10,922 nt of DNA, from the NCBI GenBank assembly GCA_945878835.1, contig CAMCUG010000032.1, forward strand, positions 1 through 10,922, in the 5' to 3' direction. Shown piece by piece: positions 1 through 6,938 of this stretch; the first letter of the stretch is position 1, and the number at the start of each line of letters is the position of its first letter. This DNA comes from Chryseobacterium gleum (GTDB taxonomy: Bacteria > Bacteroidota > Bacteroidia > Flavobacteriales_D > Sanyastnellaceae). The position numbers and the translations under genes were made by a program. The notes beneath the pieces are model-generated. The model was given only the letters and a program-made list of their open reading frames with translations, was not told the origin of the DNA and did no database searches.

Positions 1-318
1 ATGCACTTTCCAGAGCAAGGCGACAAAGAGTTCGGAATGGTTTACCACTTGCACAACATGCAAGCAAACACACGTATTCGAGTGAAGACCTTCTTCCCGA
101 AATCTGATTTGAAAATTTCATCGCTTGTTTCTCTTTGGCCTTCGGCGAACTGGATGGAGCGTCAAGAATTCGATTTCTTCGGTGTGCAATTTCAAGGGCA
201 CCCAGACCTTCGTAGAATCCTGAACATGGATGAAATGAACTACTTCCCAATGCGTAAAGAATACCCGTTGGAAGACGCGGGACGCGACGATAAACAAGAT
301 AAATATTTTGGGCGATAA
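1..318 (+). CDS. nuoC: NADH-quinone oxidoreductase subunit C, 3' part
   Basis: This is the C-terminal 105 residues of NuoC, the 30-kDa subunit of complex I, a cofactor-free peripheral-arm protein that packs against NuoD and NuoB. The family signature is clear: WMERQEFDFFGVQF at about residues 51-64, then GHPDLRRIL at 66-74, and a C-terminal MRKEYPLED. The window begins on an in-frame ATG, but the family is usually well over 150 residues and the N-terminal half is missing, so this Met is probably internal and the true start lies upstream of the window. NuoC is not fused to NuoD here (E. coli has a NuoCD fusion). The stop is TAA, four bases before the nuoD ATG. Identity is near certain; the 5' end is unknown. 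Confidence 0.95.
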   Translation: MHFPEQGDKEFGMVYHLHNMQANTRIRVKTFFPKSDLKISSLVSLWPSANWMERQEFDFFGVQFQGHPDLRRILNMDEMNYFPMRKEYPLEDAGRDDKQDKYFGR

Positions 319-322
319 TCCT

Positions 323-1525
323 ATGAGCACAACTTCAATCATAAACCCAAACGATCCGGAAAAGGATTATTCAACCCTGAACCTGGGTCCTACGCACCCT
401 GCAACACACGGTATCTTTCAGAACGTCCTAACCATGGACGGTGAAATGATTGTCAAGGCAGAACCTACTATTGGATACATTCACAGAGCTTTTGAGAAAT
501 TGGCGGAACATCGTCCATACGCTCAAATCACTCCAATCACCGACCGTCTGAACTATTGCTCATCTCCTATCAACAACATGGGATGGCACATGACGGTAGA
601 GAAATTGATCAACTGTGAAGTTCCAAAACGCGCGCAATATTTGCGTGTGATAATCATGGAACTATCACGTATTGCCGATCACATTGTATGCGACACCGTT
701 ATTGCGGTTGACTCGGGTGCAATGACTGGATTCCTTTACCTCTTCCAATGGAGAGAAAAGATTTATGAAATTTTCGAAGAAGTTTGCGGTGCGCGTTTAA
801 CAACGAACATTGGTCGTATTGGCGGAATGGAAAATGACTTCAACCAAAAGGCTTGGAATAAATTAACGGCCTTTTTGAAAGAGTTTCCGAAAGCGTTAAA
901 AGAATTCGATGCGCTGGTAACGAGAAACAGAATCTTCGTTGACAGAACCGTGAACTGCGGACCAATCACCGCTGAGCGCGCATTAGCATACGGATTCACA
1001 GGATCGAATCTTCGTGCAGCAGGTGTGGATTATGATGTTCGCATTGCTGCTCCTTATAGCTCATACGAGGACTTCGAATTTACTGTTCCTGTCGGAACTA
1101 CTGGAGACACCTACGATCGCTACGCTGTGCGTATGGCAGAGATGTGGGAGAGTATGAGCATCATTCAACAAGCCATAGACAAAATTCCTTCAGGACCTTT
1201 TCACGCAGATGTTCCTGAGTTTTACCTTCCTGCAAAAGAGTTGGTATACAGCAGCATGGAAGCGTTGATCTATCACTTTAAAATAGTCATGGGTGAAACC
1301 GATATTCCTATTGGTGAAGTGTACCATGCTGTGGAAGGCGGAAACGGAGAATTAGGATTCTACTTGGTGAGCGACGGCGGAAGAACACCGTATCGCCTTC
1401 ACTTCAGAAGACCTAGTTTTATTTATTATCAAGCATACCCAGAAATGATTGCTGGATCAATGCTTAGCGATGCTATTCTTACGATGTCTAGCTTGAACGT
1501 TATTGCTGGAGAATTAGACGCATAA
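323..1525 (+). CDS. nuoD: NADH-quinone oxidoreductase subunit D
   Basis: NuoD (49-kDa subunit, 400 residues) forms, with NuoB and NuoH, the cavity where quinone is reduced by cluster N2. It descends from the large subunit of [NiFe]-hydrogenases but lacks the metal-binding cysteines. Visible motifs are LGPTHPATHG (residues 21-30), GYIHRAFEKL (51-60) and PITDRLNYCSSPINNMGW (71-88). His29 and Tyr78 have the same 49-residue spacing as the quinone-site His38 and Tyr87 of Thermus Nqo4, so they are the likely equivalents. The ATG at 323 is preferred over an in-frame TTG at 308, which would overlap nuoC by 11 bases and add five residues of no family character. Two details differ from the proteobacterial pattern: Ala replaces Gly in HRGxEK, and the protein ends GELDA, not GExDR. 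Length fits a stand-alone NuoD. Confidence 0.98.
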   Translation: MSTTSIINPNDPEKDYSTLNLGPTHPATHGIFQNVLTMDGEMIVKAEPTIGYIHRAFEKLAEHRPYAQITPITDRLNYCSSPINNMGWHMTVEKLINCEVPKRAQYLRVIIMELSRIADHIVCDTVIAVDSGAMTGFLYLFQWREKIYEIFEEVCGARLTTNIGRIGGMENDFNQKAWNKLTAFLKEFPKALKEFDALVTRNRIFVDRTVNCGPITAERALAYGFTGSNLRAAGVDYDVRIAAPYSSYEDFEFTVPVGTTGDTYDRYAVRMAEMWESMSIIQQAIDKIPSGPFHADVPEFYLPAKELVYSSMEALIYHFKIVMGETDIPIGEVYHAVEGGNGELGFYLVSDGGRTPYRLHFRRPSFIYYQAYPEMIAGSMLSDAILTMSSLNVIAGELDA

Positions 1526-1537
1526 ATTTTGGACGAT

Positions 1538-2083
1538 ATGTCAGAAAAAACAATTTTAAAATTCAGTGACGAAACAGCCGCAATTGCTACGAAAATTGTT
1601 GCGCGTTATCCTGAAGGTCGACACAAGTCGGCATTGATTCCTTTACTTCACCTGGCGCAAGCCGAGTTCGACGGATGGTTAAGTGTTCCTGCAATGGATT
1701 GCGTTGCTGAATTCCTTTCGATTCAACCGATTGAAGCATATGAAGTGGCTTCGTTCTATTCCATGTTCAATTTAAAGCCTGTTGGAAAATGTACGCTTGA
1801 AGTGTGCAGAACCAGCAGCTGTTGGTTGAGCGGTGCGGAAGACGTTGTTCGTCACATAGAAAAGAAACTCGGAATTAAAGAAGGACAAACCACTGCAGAC
1901 GGAATGTTCACCTTGAAAACCGTTGAGTGTTTGGGTTCTTGCGGAACAGCGCCAATGCTTCAGTGCGGCGGTGATTACTACGAAAATCTAACGTTAGAGA
2001 AGACAGACAATTTACTTGAAGCACTTCGTGCCGACGGAAAAGCACGTGTGTACACGAACGATAATCCCGTTAACATAGACTAA
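1538..2083 (+). CDS. nuoE: NADH-quinone oxidoreductase subunit E (24-kDa, [2Fe-2S])
   Basis: NuoE (181 residues) is a thioredoxin-like [2Fe-2S] protein of the NADH-input module. It holds cluster N1a next to the FMN of NuoF. The expected ligand pattern is present: Cys90 and Cys95 in EVCRTSSC, then Cys131 and Cys135 in ECLGSCGTAP. An N-terminal helical region (about 1-75, ending EAYEVASFYSMF) precedes the thioredoxin-like fold, as in the family. The ATG at 1538 is chosen; an in-frame TTG at 1529 would give only three more residues (MDD). It sits 12 bases after nuoD and three bases before nuoF. Its presence together with nuoF and nuoG indicates an NADH-oxidising complex I. Confidence 0.97.
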   Translation: MSEKTILKFSDETAAIATKIVARYPEGRHKSALIPLLHLAQAEFDGWLSVPAMDCVAEFLSIQPIEAYEVASFYSMFNLKPVGKCTLEVCRTSSCWLSGAEDVVRHIEKKLGIKEGQTTADGMFTLKTVECLGSCGTAPMLQCGGDYYENLTLEKTDNLLEALRADGKARVYTNDNPVNID

Positions 2084-2086
2084 GCC

Positions 2087-3436
2087 ATGGGAAAGAAAAT
2101 ACTTTTAGCGAACGATCATATTGAAGGAATTCGTTTCCTCGATACCTATCGCAAACACGGCGGATATGCTGCTCTTGAGAAAGCATTGAAGTCTATGACG
2201 CCTGAGCAAATTGTTGAAGAAGTAAAAACTTCTGGATTGCGCGGACGTGGTGGTGCAGGATTTCCAACAGGAATGAAATGGAGTTTCCTTGCGAAACCAG
2301 AAGGTGTTCCGAGATACGTTGTGTGCAACGCCGACGAATCTGAGCCAGGAACGTTCAAAGACCGTTACCTCATGGAACGCATTCCTCACCTTATGATTGA
2401 AGGAATGATCTTATCGAGTTTCGCGCTCGGAGCGAAGACTTCGTACATCTACATTCGTGGCGAGTATTTCTACGTTGCGCGCATCGTGGAACAAGCCATT
2501 GAAGAAGCCTACGCAGCCGGACTTCTTGGAAAGAATATTTTAAATAGTGGATTCGATCTTGACTTGTATATTCAAATCGGCGCAGGTGCATACATCTGCG
2601 GAGAAGAGACTGCGTTGCTTGAATCGCTTGAAGGAAAAAGAGGAAATCCTCGTATCAAACCACCATTCCCTGCAATCGCTGGTTTGTATGGTTGTCCCAC
2701 CGTTGTAAACAACGTTGAAACCATAGCTGCCGTTGTTCCTATTGTGAACGAAGGCGGAGCGGCCTACGCTGCTGTTGGAATTGGAAACAGCAAGGGAACG
2801 AAATTGATTTCAGCATCTGGACACATTAACAAACCAGGTGTTTACGAAATTGAATTGGGTGTTCCAGTTGAAGAGTTTATTTATTCAGATGAATATTGCG
2901 GTGGAATTCGCAACGGAAAAAAATTGAAAGCGGTTGTTGCCGGTGGATCGTCTGTTCCAATTCTTCCAACCGAATTAATATTGAATACTGCTGCAGGCGA
3001 ACCTCGCCTAATGTCTTATGAAAGTCTTGCCGATGGGGGATTTGCAACTGGAACCATGTTGGGTTCAGGCGGATTCATTGTTATGGACGAAGACACCAGC
3101 ATTGTAAAAAATCTATACACCTTCGCTCGTTTCTACCATCACGAAAGCTGCGGTCAGTGCAGCCCTTGTCGTGAAGGAACAGGTTGGATGGAAAAAATCC
3201 TTCATAAAATATTACACGGACACGGAACATTGGCAGACGTTGATTTACTGTGGGACATTCAATCGAAGATTGAAGGAAAAACCATTTGTCCACTGGGTGA
3301 AGCGGCTGCATGGCCTGTGGCTGCTGCCATTCGTCACTTCAGAAAAGAATTCGAAGATTTCATTCGCAACGGCGAGCACGTAAACGACGTGAAGCACTAT
3401 TACAGACTGAACAACCTTACTGCTCCCATTAACTAA
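2087..3436 (+). CDS. nuoF: NADH-quinone oxidoreductase subunit F (NADH- and FMN-binding, [4Fe-4S] N3)
   Basis: NuoF (449 residues) is the catalytic entry point of complex I: it binds NADH, reduces FMN and passes electrons to cluster N3. The glycine-rich nucleotide/FMN segment LRGRGGAGFPTGMKW is at residues 51-65. The NADES-EPGTFKDR motif (81-93), with the conserved acidic residues near flavin, follows, and GAGAYICGEETALLESLEG is at about 165-183. The N3 ligands are Cys355, Cys358 and Cys361 (SCGQCSPCREGT) and Cys401 (ICPLGEA). Length and domain order are typical, with the FMN-binding Rossmann-like part, then a ubiquitin-like soluble-ligand-binding-beta-grasp region, then the helical N3 domain. 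It starts three bases after the nuoE stop, and no alternative start competes. Confidence 0.98.
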   Translation: MGKKILLANDHIEGIRFLDTYRKHGGYAALEKALKSMTPEQIVEEVKTSGLRGRGGAGFPTGMKWSFLAKPEGVPRYVVCNADESEPGTFKDRYLMERIPHLMIEGMILSSFALGAKTSYIYIRGEYFYVARIVEQAIEEAYAAGLLGKNILNSGFDLDLYIQIGAGAYICGEETALLESLEGKRGNPRIKPPFPAIAGLYGCPTVVNNVETIAAVVPIVNEGGAAYAAVGIGNSKGTKLISASGHINKPGVYEIELGVPVEEFIYSDEYCGGIRNGKKLKAVVAGGSSVPILPTELILNTAAGEPRLMSYESLADGGFATGTMLGSGGFIVMDEDTSIVKNLYTFARFYHHESCGQCSPCREGTGWMEKILHKILHGHGTLADVDLLWDIQSKIEGKTICPLGEAAAWPVAAAIRHFRKEFEDFIRNGEHVNDVKHYYRLNNLTAPIN

Positions 3437-3452
3437 TTGAAGAACTACTATT

Positions 3453-4472
3453 ATGGCTAAAGTTACCATAGACGGAATTGAAATTGAAGTGCCAGATGGC
3501 ACAACCATTCTTCAGGCTGCACGCATGATTGGTGGAGACATTGTTCCGCCAGCGATGTGTTATTATTCAAAATTGAAAACAAGCGGTGGATACTGCCGTA
3601 CTTGTTTGGTAAAGGTTTCGAAGGGTTCTGAAAAAGATCCTCGCCCCATGCCTAAGCCTGTTGCTTCATGCAGAACTACTGTTATGGATGGAATGGAAGT
3701 GCTTAACATTACTTCACCTGAAGTTTTAGAAGCACGTGCAGGTGTGGTTGAAATGTTGTTGTTGAATCACCCGTTGGATTGCCCAGTTTGCGACCAAGCG
3801 GGAGAGTGTCACCTTCAAGATTTAGCATACGAGCACGGAAAAGCTGAAACGCGTTACGAATTCCCAAGAAGAGAATTCGAGAAGATTGATATTGGAGAGA
3901 AAATTCAATTGCACATGACGCGCTGCATTATGTGCTTCCGTTGTGTGAAGGTTGCCGAGCAAATTACAGACGGACGTGTTCACGGTGTAATTAACCGTGG
4001 CGATGCCGCAGAGATTTCAACTTACATTGAACAAGCGCTCGACAACGATTTCTCTGGAAACGTAATTGATGTTTGTCCGGTTGGAGCCTTGACCGACAAG
4101 ACCTTCCGTTTTAAAAGTCGTGTGTGGTATACCAAGCCGGTAGATGCGCACCGTGATTGTCCAACGTGCACTGGAAAAGTTCGCTTGTGGTACAAAGGAG
4201 ACGATGTTGCTCGCGTTACCGCTCGCAAAGACACCTACGGAGAAGCTGAAGAGTGGATCTGCAACAGCTGTCGCTTCGATCACAAGAAAACCAGCGACTG
4301 GGTTATTGAGGGACCAACGAAAGTTGATCGTCATTCTGTAATCAGCGCGAACCACTATGAAAACCTTCGCATGTTAAAAGCCTCAATCGATCGCCAACGC
4401 GAATCATTGCCGCACGGCGACAAAGTAAACCTTGGAACAGGAGCGCTTGATCCTAACAACGAAGAAAAATAA
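3453..4472 (+). CDS. nuoG: NADH-quinone oxidoreductase subunit G, short form with N1b, N5 and N4 clusters
   Basis: NuoG carries the iron-sulfur wire from NuoF towards NuoI. The N-terminal ferredoxin-like domain (1-85) has the N1b [2Fe-2S] ligands Cys36, Cys48, Cys51 and Cys73. The His-Cys segment has N5 ligands His106, Cys110, Cys113 and Cys119. The N4 ligands are Cys158, Cys161, Cys164 and Cys208. The protein then stops at 339 residues, whereas E. coli and Thermus NuoG run to roughly 780-910 with a molybdopterin-oxidoreductase-like domain. Only the first part of that region is suggested, with Cys236, Cys239, Cys270 and Cys273 as two CxxC pairs, followed by a charged tail ending NNEEK. No frameshift is evident, because nuoH starts five bases later. 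From memory, short NuoG proteins are common in flavobacteria, so I read this as a lineage form and not a truncation. A 16-base spacer separates it from nuoF. Confidence 0.95.
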   Translation: MAKVTIDGIEIEVPDGTTILQAARMIGGDIVPPAMCYYSKLKTSGGYCRTCLVKVSKGSEKDPRPMPKPVASCRTTVMDGMEVLNITSPEVLEARAGVVEMLLLNHPLDCPVCDQAGECHLQDLAYEHGKAETRYEFPRREFEKIDIGEKIQLHMTRCIMCFRCVKVAEQITDGRVHGVINRGDAAEISTYIEQALDNDFSGNVIDVCPVGALTDKTFRFKSRVWYTKPVDAHRDCPTCTGKVRLWYKGDDVARVTARKDTYGEAEEWICNSCRFDHKKTSDWVIEGPTKVDRHSVISANHYENLRMLKASIDRQRESLPHGDKVNLGTGALDPNNEEK

Positions 4473-4477
4473 AGACT

Positions 4478-5506
4478 ATGGATCAGATCATTATCTATAA
4501 AATTATTCTTTGCGCAATCGTGTTTGTTGTAACGCTTGGAGCTGCAGCATACATGACATGGGGAGAACGTAAGTTAGCTTCATGGCTTCAAGACCGCGTA
4601 GGACCAGACCGTGCAGGACCATTCGGATTGTTGCAACCGATTGCAGATGGATTGAAAATGCTTTTCAAAGAAGAAATGATTCCAACCCATTCAAATAAAT
4701 GGTTGTTCATTTTAGGCCCATCATTTTTCATGCTTACCGCATGTATGACCGGAGCGGTTATTCCTTGGGGAGCTGGATTCACGATCGATGGCACCTACTT
4801 CCCAATGCAAATCGCCGACATCAACATCGGACTTTTGTATATTCTCGGGGTTGTCTCTATTGGCGTTTACGGAATCATGATTGGCGGATGGAGTTCGAAC
4901 AACAAGTTCGCATTACTCGGTGCGCTTCGTGCTTCTTCACAAATGATTTCTTACGAAGTAGCCATGGGTCTTGCGCTGATCGCATTGGTTATGCTAACTG
5001 GAACTTTGAACTTGGGTGAAATTGTTGCACAACAAGATGCAGATTACGCTTACATCGTTTATCAGCCGCTTGGATTTTTGATCTTCTTAATCTGCGCATT
5101 CGCTGAAACAAACCGTGCGCCGTTCGACTTACCAGAAAGTGAATCGGAATTGGTAGGTGGTTTCCACACCGAGTACAGCTCTATGAAATTGGGATTCTTC
5201 CTTTTCGCTGAATACATCAATATGTTCATCTCTTCAGCAGTGATGGCCTCGTTGTACTTCGGTGGATATAACTTCCCATTTCAGCATGAATTAGGACTGG
5301 AAGGAAATCTTCTTTCTGCTATTCAAACTGCCGTATTCTTGGGCAAGATTTTAATCTTCATCTTTATCTTCATGTGGGTTCGCTGGACGCTTCCTCGCTT
5401 CCGTTATGACCAATTGATGAACCTCGGATGGAAGGTGTTATTGCCACTCGCTATATTCAACATTTTTATTACTGGACTTGTGATGTACTTCACGGGAAAA
5501 CTTTAA
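4478..5506 (+). CDS. nuoH: NADH-quinone oxidoreductase subunit H
   Basis: NuoH (ND1 homologue, 342 residues) is the membrane subunit that docks the peripheral arm. It forms the entry of the quinone tunnel and the first part of the proton-coupling pathway. Both classical family signatures are present: NNKFALLGALRASSQMISYEV at about residues 141-161, and PFDLPESESELVGGF at 215-229. The cytoplasmic loop WGERKLASWLQDRVGP follows the first membrane helix at about 28-43. The acidic residues Glu160, Glu210, Glu220 and Glu224 fit the family's so-called E-channel. Several hydrophobic helices are visible along the protein; the family has eight. The gene starts five bases after nuoG and ends 12 bases before nuoI. 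Length is normal. Confidence 0.98.
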   Translation: MDQIIIYKIILCAIVFVVTLGAAAYMTWGERKLASWLQDRVGPDRAGPFGLLQPIADGLKMLFKEEMIPTHSNKWLFILGPSFFMLTACMTGAVIPWGAGFTIDGTYFPMQIADINIGLLYILGVVSIGVYGIMIGGWSSNNKFALLGALRASSQMISYEVAMGLALIALVMLTGTLNLGEIVAQQDADYAYIVYQPLGFLIFLICAFAETNRAPFDLPESESELVGGFHTEYSSMKLGFFLFAEYINMFISSAVMASLYFGGYNFPFQHELGLEGNLLSAIQTAVFLGKILIFIFIFMWVRWTLPRFRYDQLMNLGWKVLLPLAIFNIFITGLVMYFTGKL

Positions 5507-5518
5507 ACCAACAACACC

Positions 5519-6109
5519 ATGAATTTAACAAACCGTTCGAAAGTTGTTGCCAAGAAGGAACTAACCTTAATGGAGAGCATGTACTTGCCTGCAATCTTTA
5601 AAGGAATGGCAATCACGCTAAGCCACTTATTCAAGCGTAAGGCAACCATTAAATACCCTGAAGAAACCAGAGAAATTGCTCCTGTTTATCGCGGTCAACA
5701 CGTGTTGAAGCGCGACGAAGCAGGTGCTGAACGCTGCACGGCATGCGGACTCTGCGCTGTTGCTTGTCCGGCTGAAGCCATTACCATGGAAGCAGGAGAG
5801 CGCGAAAAAGGAGAAGAAAAATTATTCCGTGAAGAGAAATACGCGAAGATCTACGAGATCAATATGCTTCGTTGCATCTTCTGCGGATTGTGTGAAGAGG
5901 CTTGTCCGAAAGAGGCCATCTTCCTTACTGATCGCATTGTTCCCAGTTCATTCACCCGCGGAGAAGAAGTGTTTGGAAAAGACAAATTGGTGGAAGGCCT
6001 CGACGAACGTGTTGATGTTACGAAGCGTCAAACACCCGATGTATTGTCTTTCAAACAAGATAAAAAACACGCGCATAACCAAACCTTTCAAGACCGTTTA
6101 AAACAATGA
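5519..6109 (+). CDS. nuoI: NADH-quinone oxidoreductase subunit I (2x[4Fe-4S] ferredoxin-type)
   Basis: NuoI (TYKY homologue, 196 residues) carries clusters N6a and N6b, which pass electrons from NuoG to N2 in NuoB. Two ferredoxin motifs are visible: Cys73, Cys76, Cys79 and Cys83 (CTACGLCAVACP), and Cys119, Cys122, Cys125 and Cys129 (CIFCGLCEEACP). As in 8-Fe ferredoxins, Cys83 and Cys129 should cross over to complete the opposite cluster. An N-terminal amphipathic helix (about 18-40, with LPAIFKGMAITLSHLFKRK) fits the segment that lies on NuoH. The last 45 or so residues are very polar, with many Lys, Asp and His, and extend past the conserved core. ATG at 5519 is the first Met; Met18 and Met21 are possible but less likely starts. 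The TGA stop overlaps the nuoJ start by four bases. Confidence 0.97.
   Translation: MNLTNRSKVVAKKELTLMESMYLPAIFKGMAITLSHLFKRKATIKYPEETREIAPVYRGQHVLKRDEAGAERCTACGLCAVACPAEAITMEAGEREKGEEKLFREEKYAKIYEINMLRCIFCGLCEEACPKEAIFLTDRIVPSSFTRGEEVFGKDKLVEGLDERVDVTKRQTPDVLSFKQDKKHAHNQTFQDRLKQ
6106..6109 (+). other. ATGA stop-start overlap of nuoI and nuoJ
   Basis: The bases ATGA hold both the nuoJ start (6106-6108) and the nuoI stop TGA (6107-6109). This is the only overlap between genes in the window; all other junctions have 2-16 spacer bases. Overlaps of this kind commonly give translational coupling, so the two subunits are likely made in step (inference). Confidence 0.9.
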
Positions 6110-6615
6110 GCTTAACTGAAATTGCTTTTTACTTTCTGTCATTCTTGGCCATCTTCAGCGCACTCGCTGTGATCCTAAGCAAGAATCCAGTTTACAGCGT
6201 TCTTTATTTAATTGTAACGTTCTTCAGCATAGCAGGACATTACTTTTTAATGAATGCGCAATTCCTTGCAGCCGTTCACATCATTGTATACGCGGGAGCC
6301 ATTATGGTACTCTTCCTCTACGTAATCATGATGTTGAATTTGAATGAAGAGCAGGAAGAGAAAACCAAAAATTGGGTGAAGATTGCCGCAGTTGTTTCTG
6401 CGTGCAGCATCATGCTAATCTTGGTTTCACTCATTTCGAAATCAACATACAGCATGGGCAAAGCGCCTATGGCGGGCGATGCCGGATTGGTTCAAAATTT
6501 AGGAAAAGTGTTGTACAAAGACTACCTACTTCCATTCGAATTGGCGTCGGTGCTGTTCCTAGCCGCAATGGTTGGAGCCGTTTATCTATCTAAAAAAGAA
6601 ACCTCAAAATCGTAA
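6106..6615 (+). CDS. nuoJ: NADH-quinone oxidoreductase subunit J
   Basis: NuoJ (ND6 homologue, 169 residues) is a small membrane subunit of the proton-translocating arm, between NuoH/NuoA and NuoK. Five hydrophobic segments are expected in the family. The diagnostic third helix is clear at about residues 52-77, reading AAVHIIVYAGAIMVLFLYVI and including Tyr62 and the Gly-containing stretch that forms the family's pi-bulge. The loop after it (LNLNEEQEEKTKN, about 77-89) is strongly charged and cytoplasmic in type. The protein has Gln52 just before FLAAV, a position that is often Glu in other bacteria; I do not weight this heavily. Translation is probably coupled to nuoI through the ATGA overlap. 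The stop is two bases before nuoK. Confidence 0.96.
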   Translation: MSLTEIAFYFLSFLAIFSALAVILSKNPVYSVLYLIVTFFSIAGHYFLMNAQFLAAVHIIVYAGAIMVLFLYVIMMLNLNEEQEEKTKNWVKIAAVVSACSIMLILVSLISKSTYSMGKAPMAGDAGLVQNLGKVLYKDYLLPFELASVLFLAAMVGAVYLSKKETSKS

Positions 6616-6617
6616 TT

Positions 6618-6935
6618 ATGGAAATCCTTCCGAACATTACCATACAGCATTATTTGTGGCTAAGCACTACCTTATTTGCTCTAGGTGTTTTTGGTGTTCT
6701 GCTTCGCAGAAACGCAATTCTTATGTTCATGTGCATTGAGCTTATGCTAAATGCGGTGAACATTGCCCTTGTTGCTTTTTCGAAAGTGCACGGCGACACA
6801 TCAGGACAAGTATTCGTATTTTTCATTATGGTTGTTGCCGCTGCAGAAGTTGCCGTTGGATTGGCCATCTTAATGATGCTTTACCGCAACTTGCGCACGA
6901 CAGACACCGACGCTTTAAACAACTTGAAGGGATAA
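6618..6935 (+). CDS. nuoK: NADH-quinone oxidoreductase subunit K
   Basis: NuoK (ND4L homologue, 105 residues) is a three-helix membrane subunit next to NuoJ and NuoN in the proton pathway. The three hydrophobic segments lie at about residues 11-29, 34-55 and 65-89. The two buried glutamates are present: Glu41 in FMCIELMLNAVN and Glu77 in AAAEVAVGLAI. They are 36 residues apart, as are Glu36 and Glu72 of E. coli NuoK, both needed for energy coupling there. The arginine pair before helix 2 (LLRRNAI) is also typical. Length matches the family, with a slightly polar C-terminal tail. The ATG lies two bases after the nuoJ stop, and no other start gives a complete first helix. Confidence 0.98.
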   Translation: MEILPNITIQHYLWLSTTLFALGVFGVLLRRNAILMFMCIELMLNAVNIALVAFSKVHGDTSGQVFVFFIMVVAAAEVAVGLAILMMLYRNLRTTDTDALNNLKG

Positions 6936-6938
6936 GCC

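Noticed and set aside
308..322. TTG start for nuoD overlapping the end of nuoC.
   Set aside because: An ATG in the same frame lies 15 bases on, with a normal four-base spacer after nuoC. The extra residues (MGDNP) have no family support.
1529..1537. TTG start for nuoE.
   Set aside because: The ATG nine bases later is the better start and loses only three non-conserved residues.
2081..2090. The same ten bases, TAAGCCATGG, at the nuoE/nuoF junction and at the nuoK/nuoL junction (6932-6941).
   Set aside because: Both are a TAA stop, GCC, and ATGG start. With such short spacers a match like this can occur by chance, and the flanks are not related.
3437..3452. A promoter or regulatory site in the largest spacer, between nuoF and nuoG.
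   Set aside because: Sixteen bases are too few for a full promoter, and no -7/-33 Bacteroidota-type elements or hairpin can be seen; continuous transcription is simpler.
4017..4355. Minus-strand open frame of 112 codons inside nuoG.
   Set aside because: It lies wholly within a gene with clear iron-sulfur ligands, has no recognisable motif, and other open frames of similar type lie opposite the other genes. It is a shadow of codon bias.
4469..4480. A frameshift that cut a longer NuoG.
   Set aside because: The nuoH start follows within five bases and leaves no room for a remnant domain, and the tail reads as normal coding sequence to its stop.
5724..6101. Plus-strand open frame of 125 codons in another frame within nuoI.
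   Set aside because: It overlaps both ferredoxin motifs of NuoI, is rich in Arg and Ser as out-of-frame translations often are, and shows no family feature.
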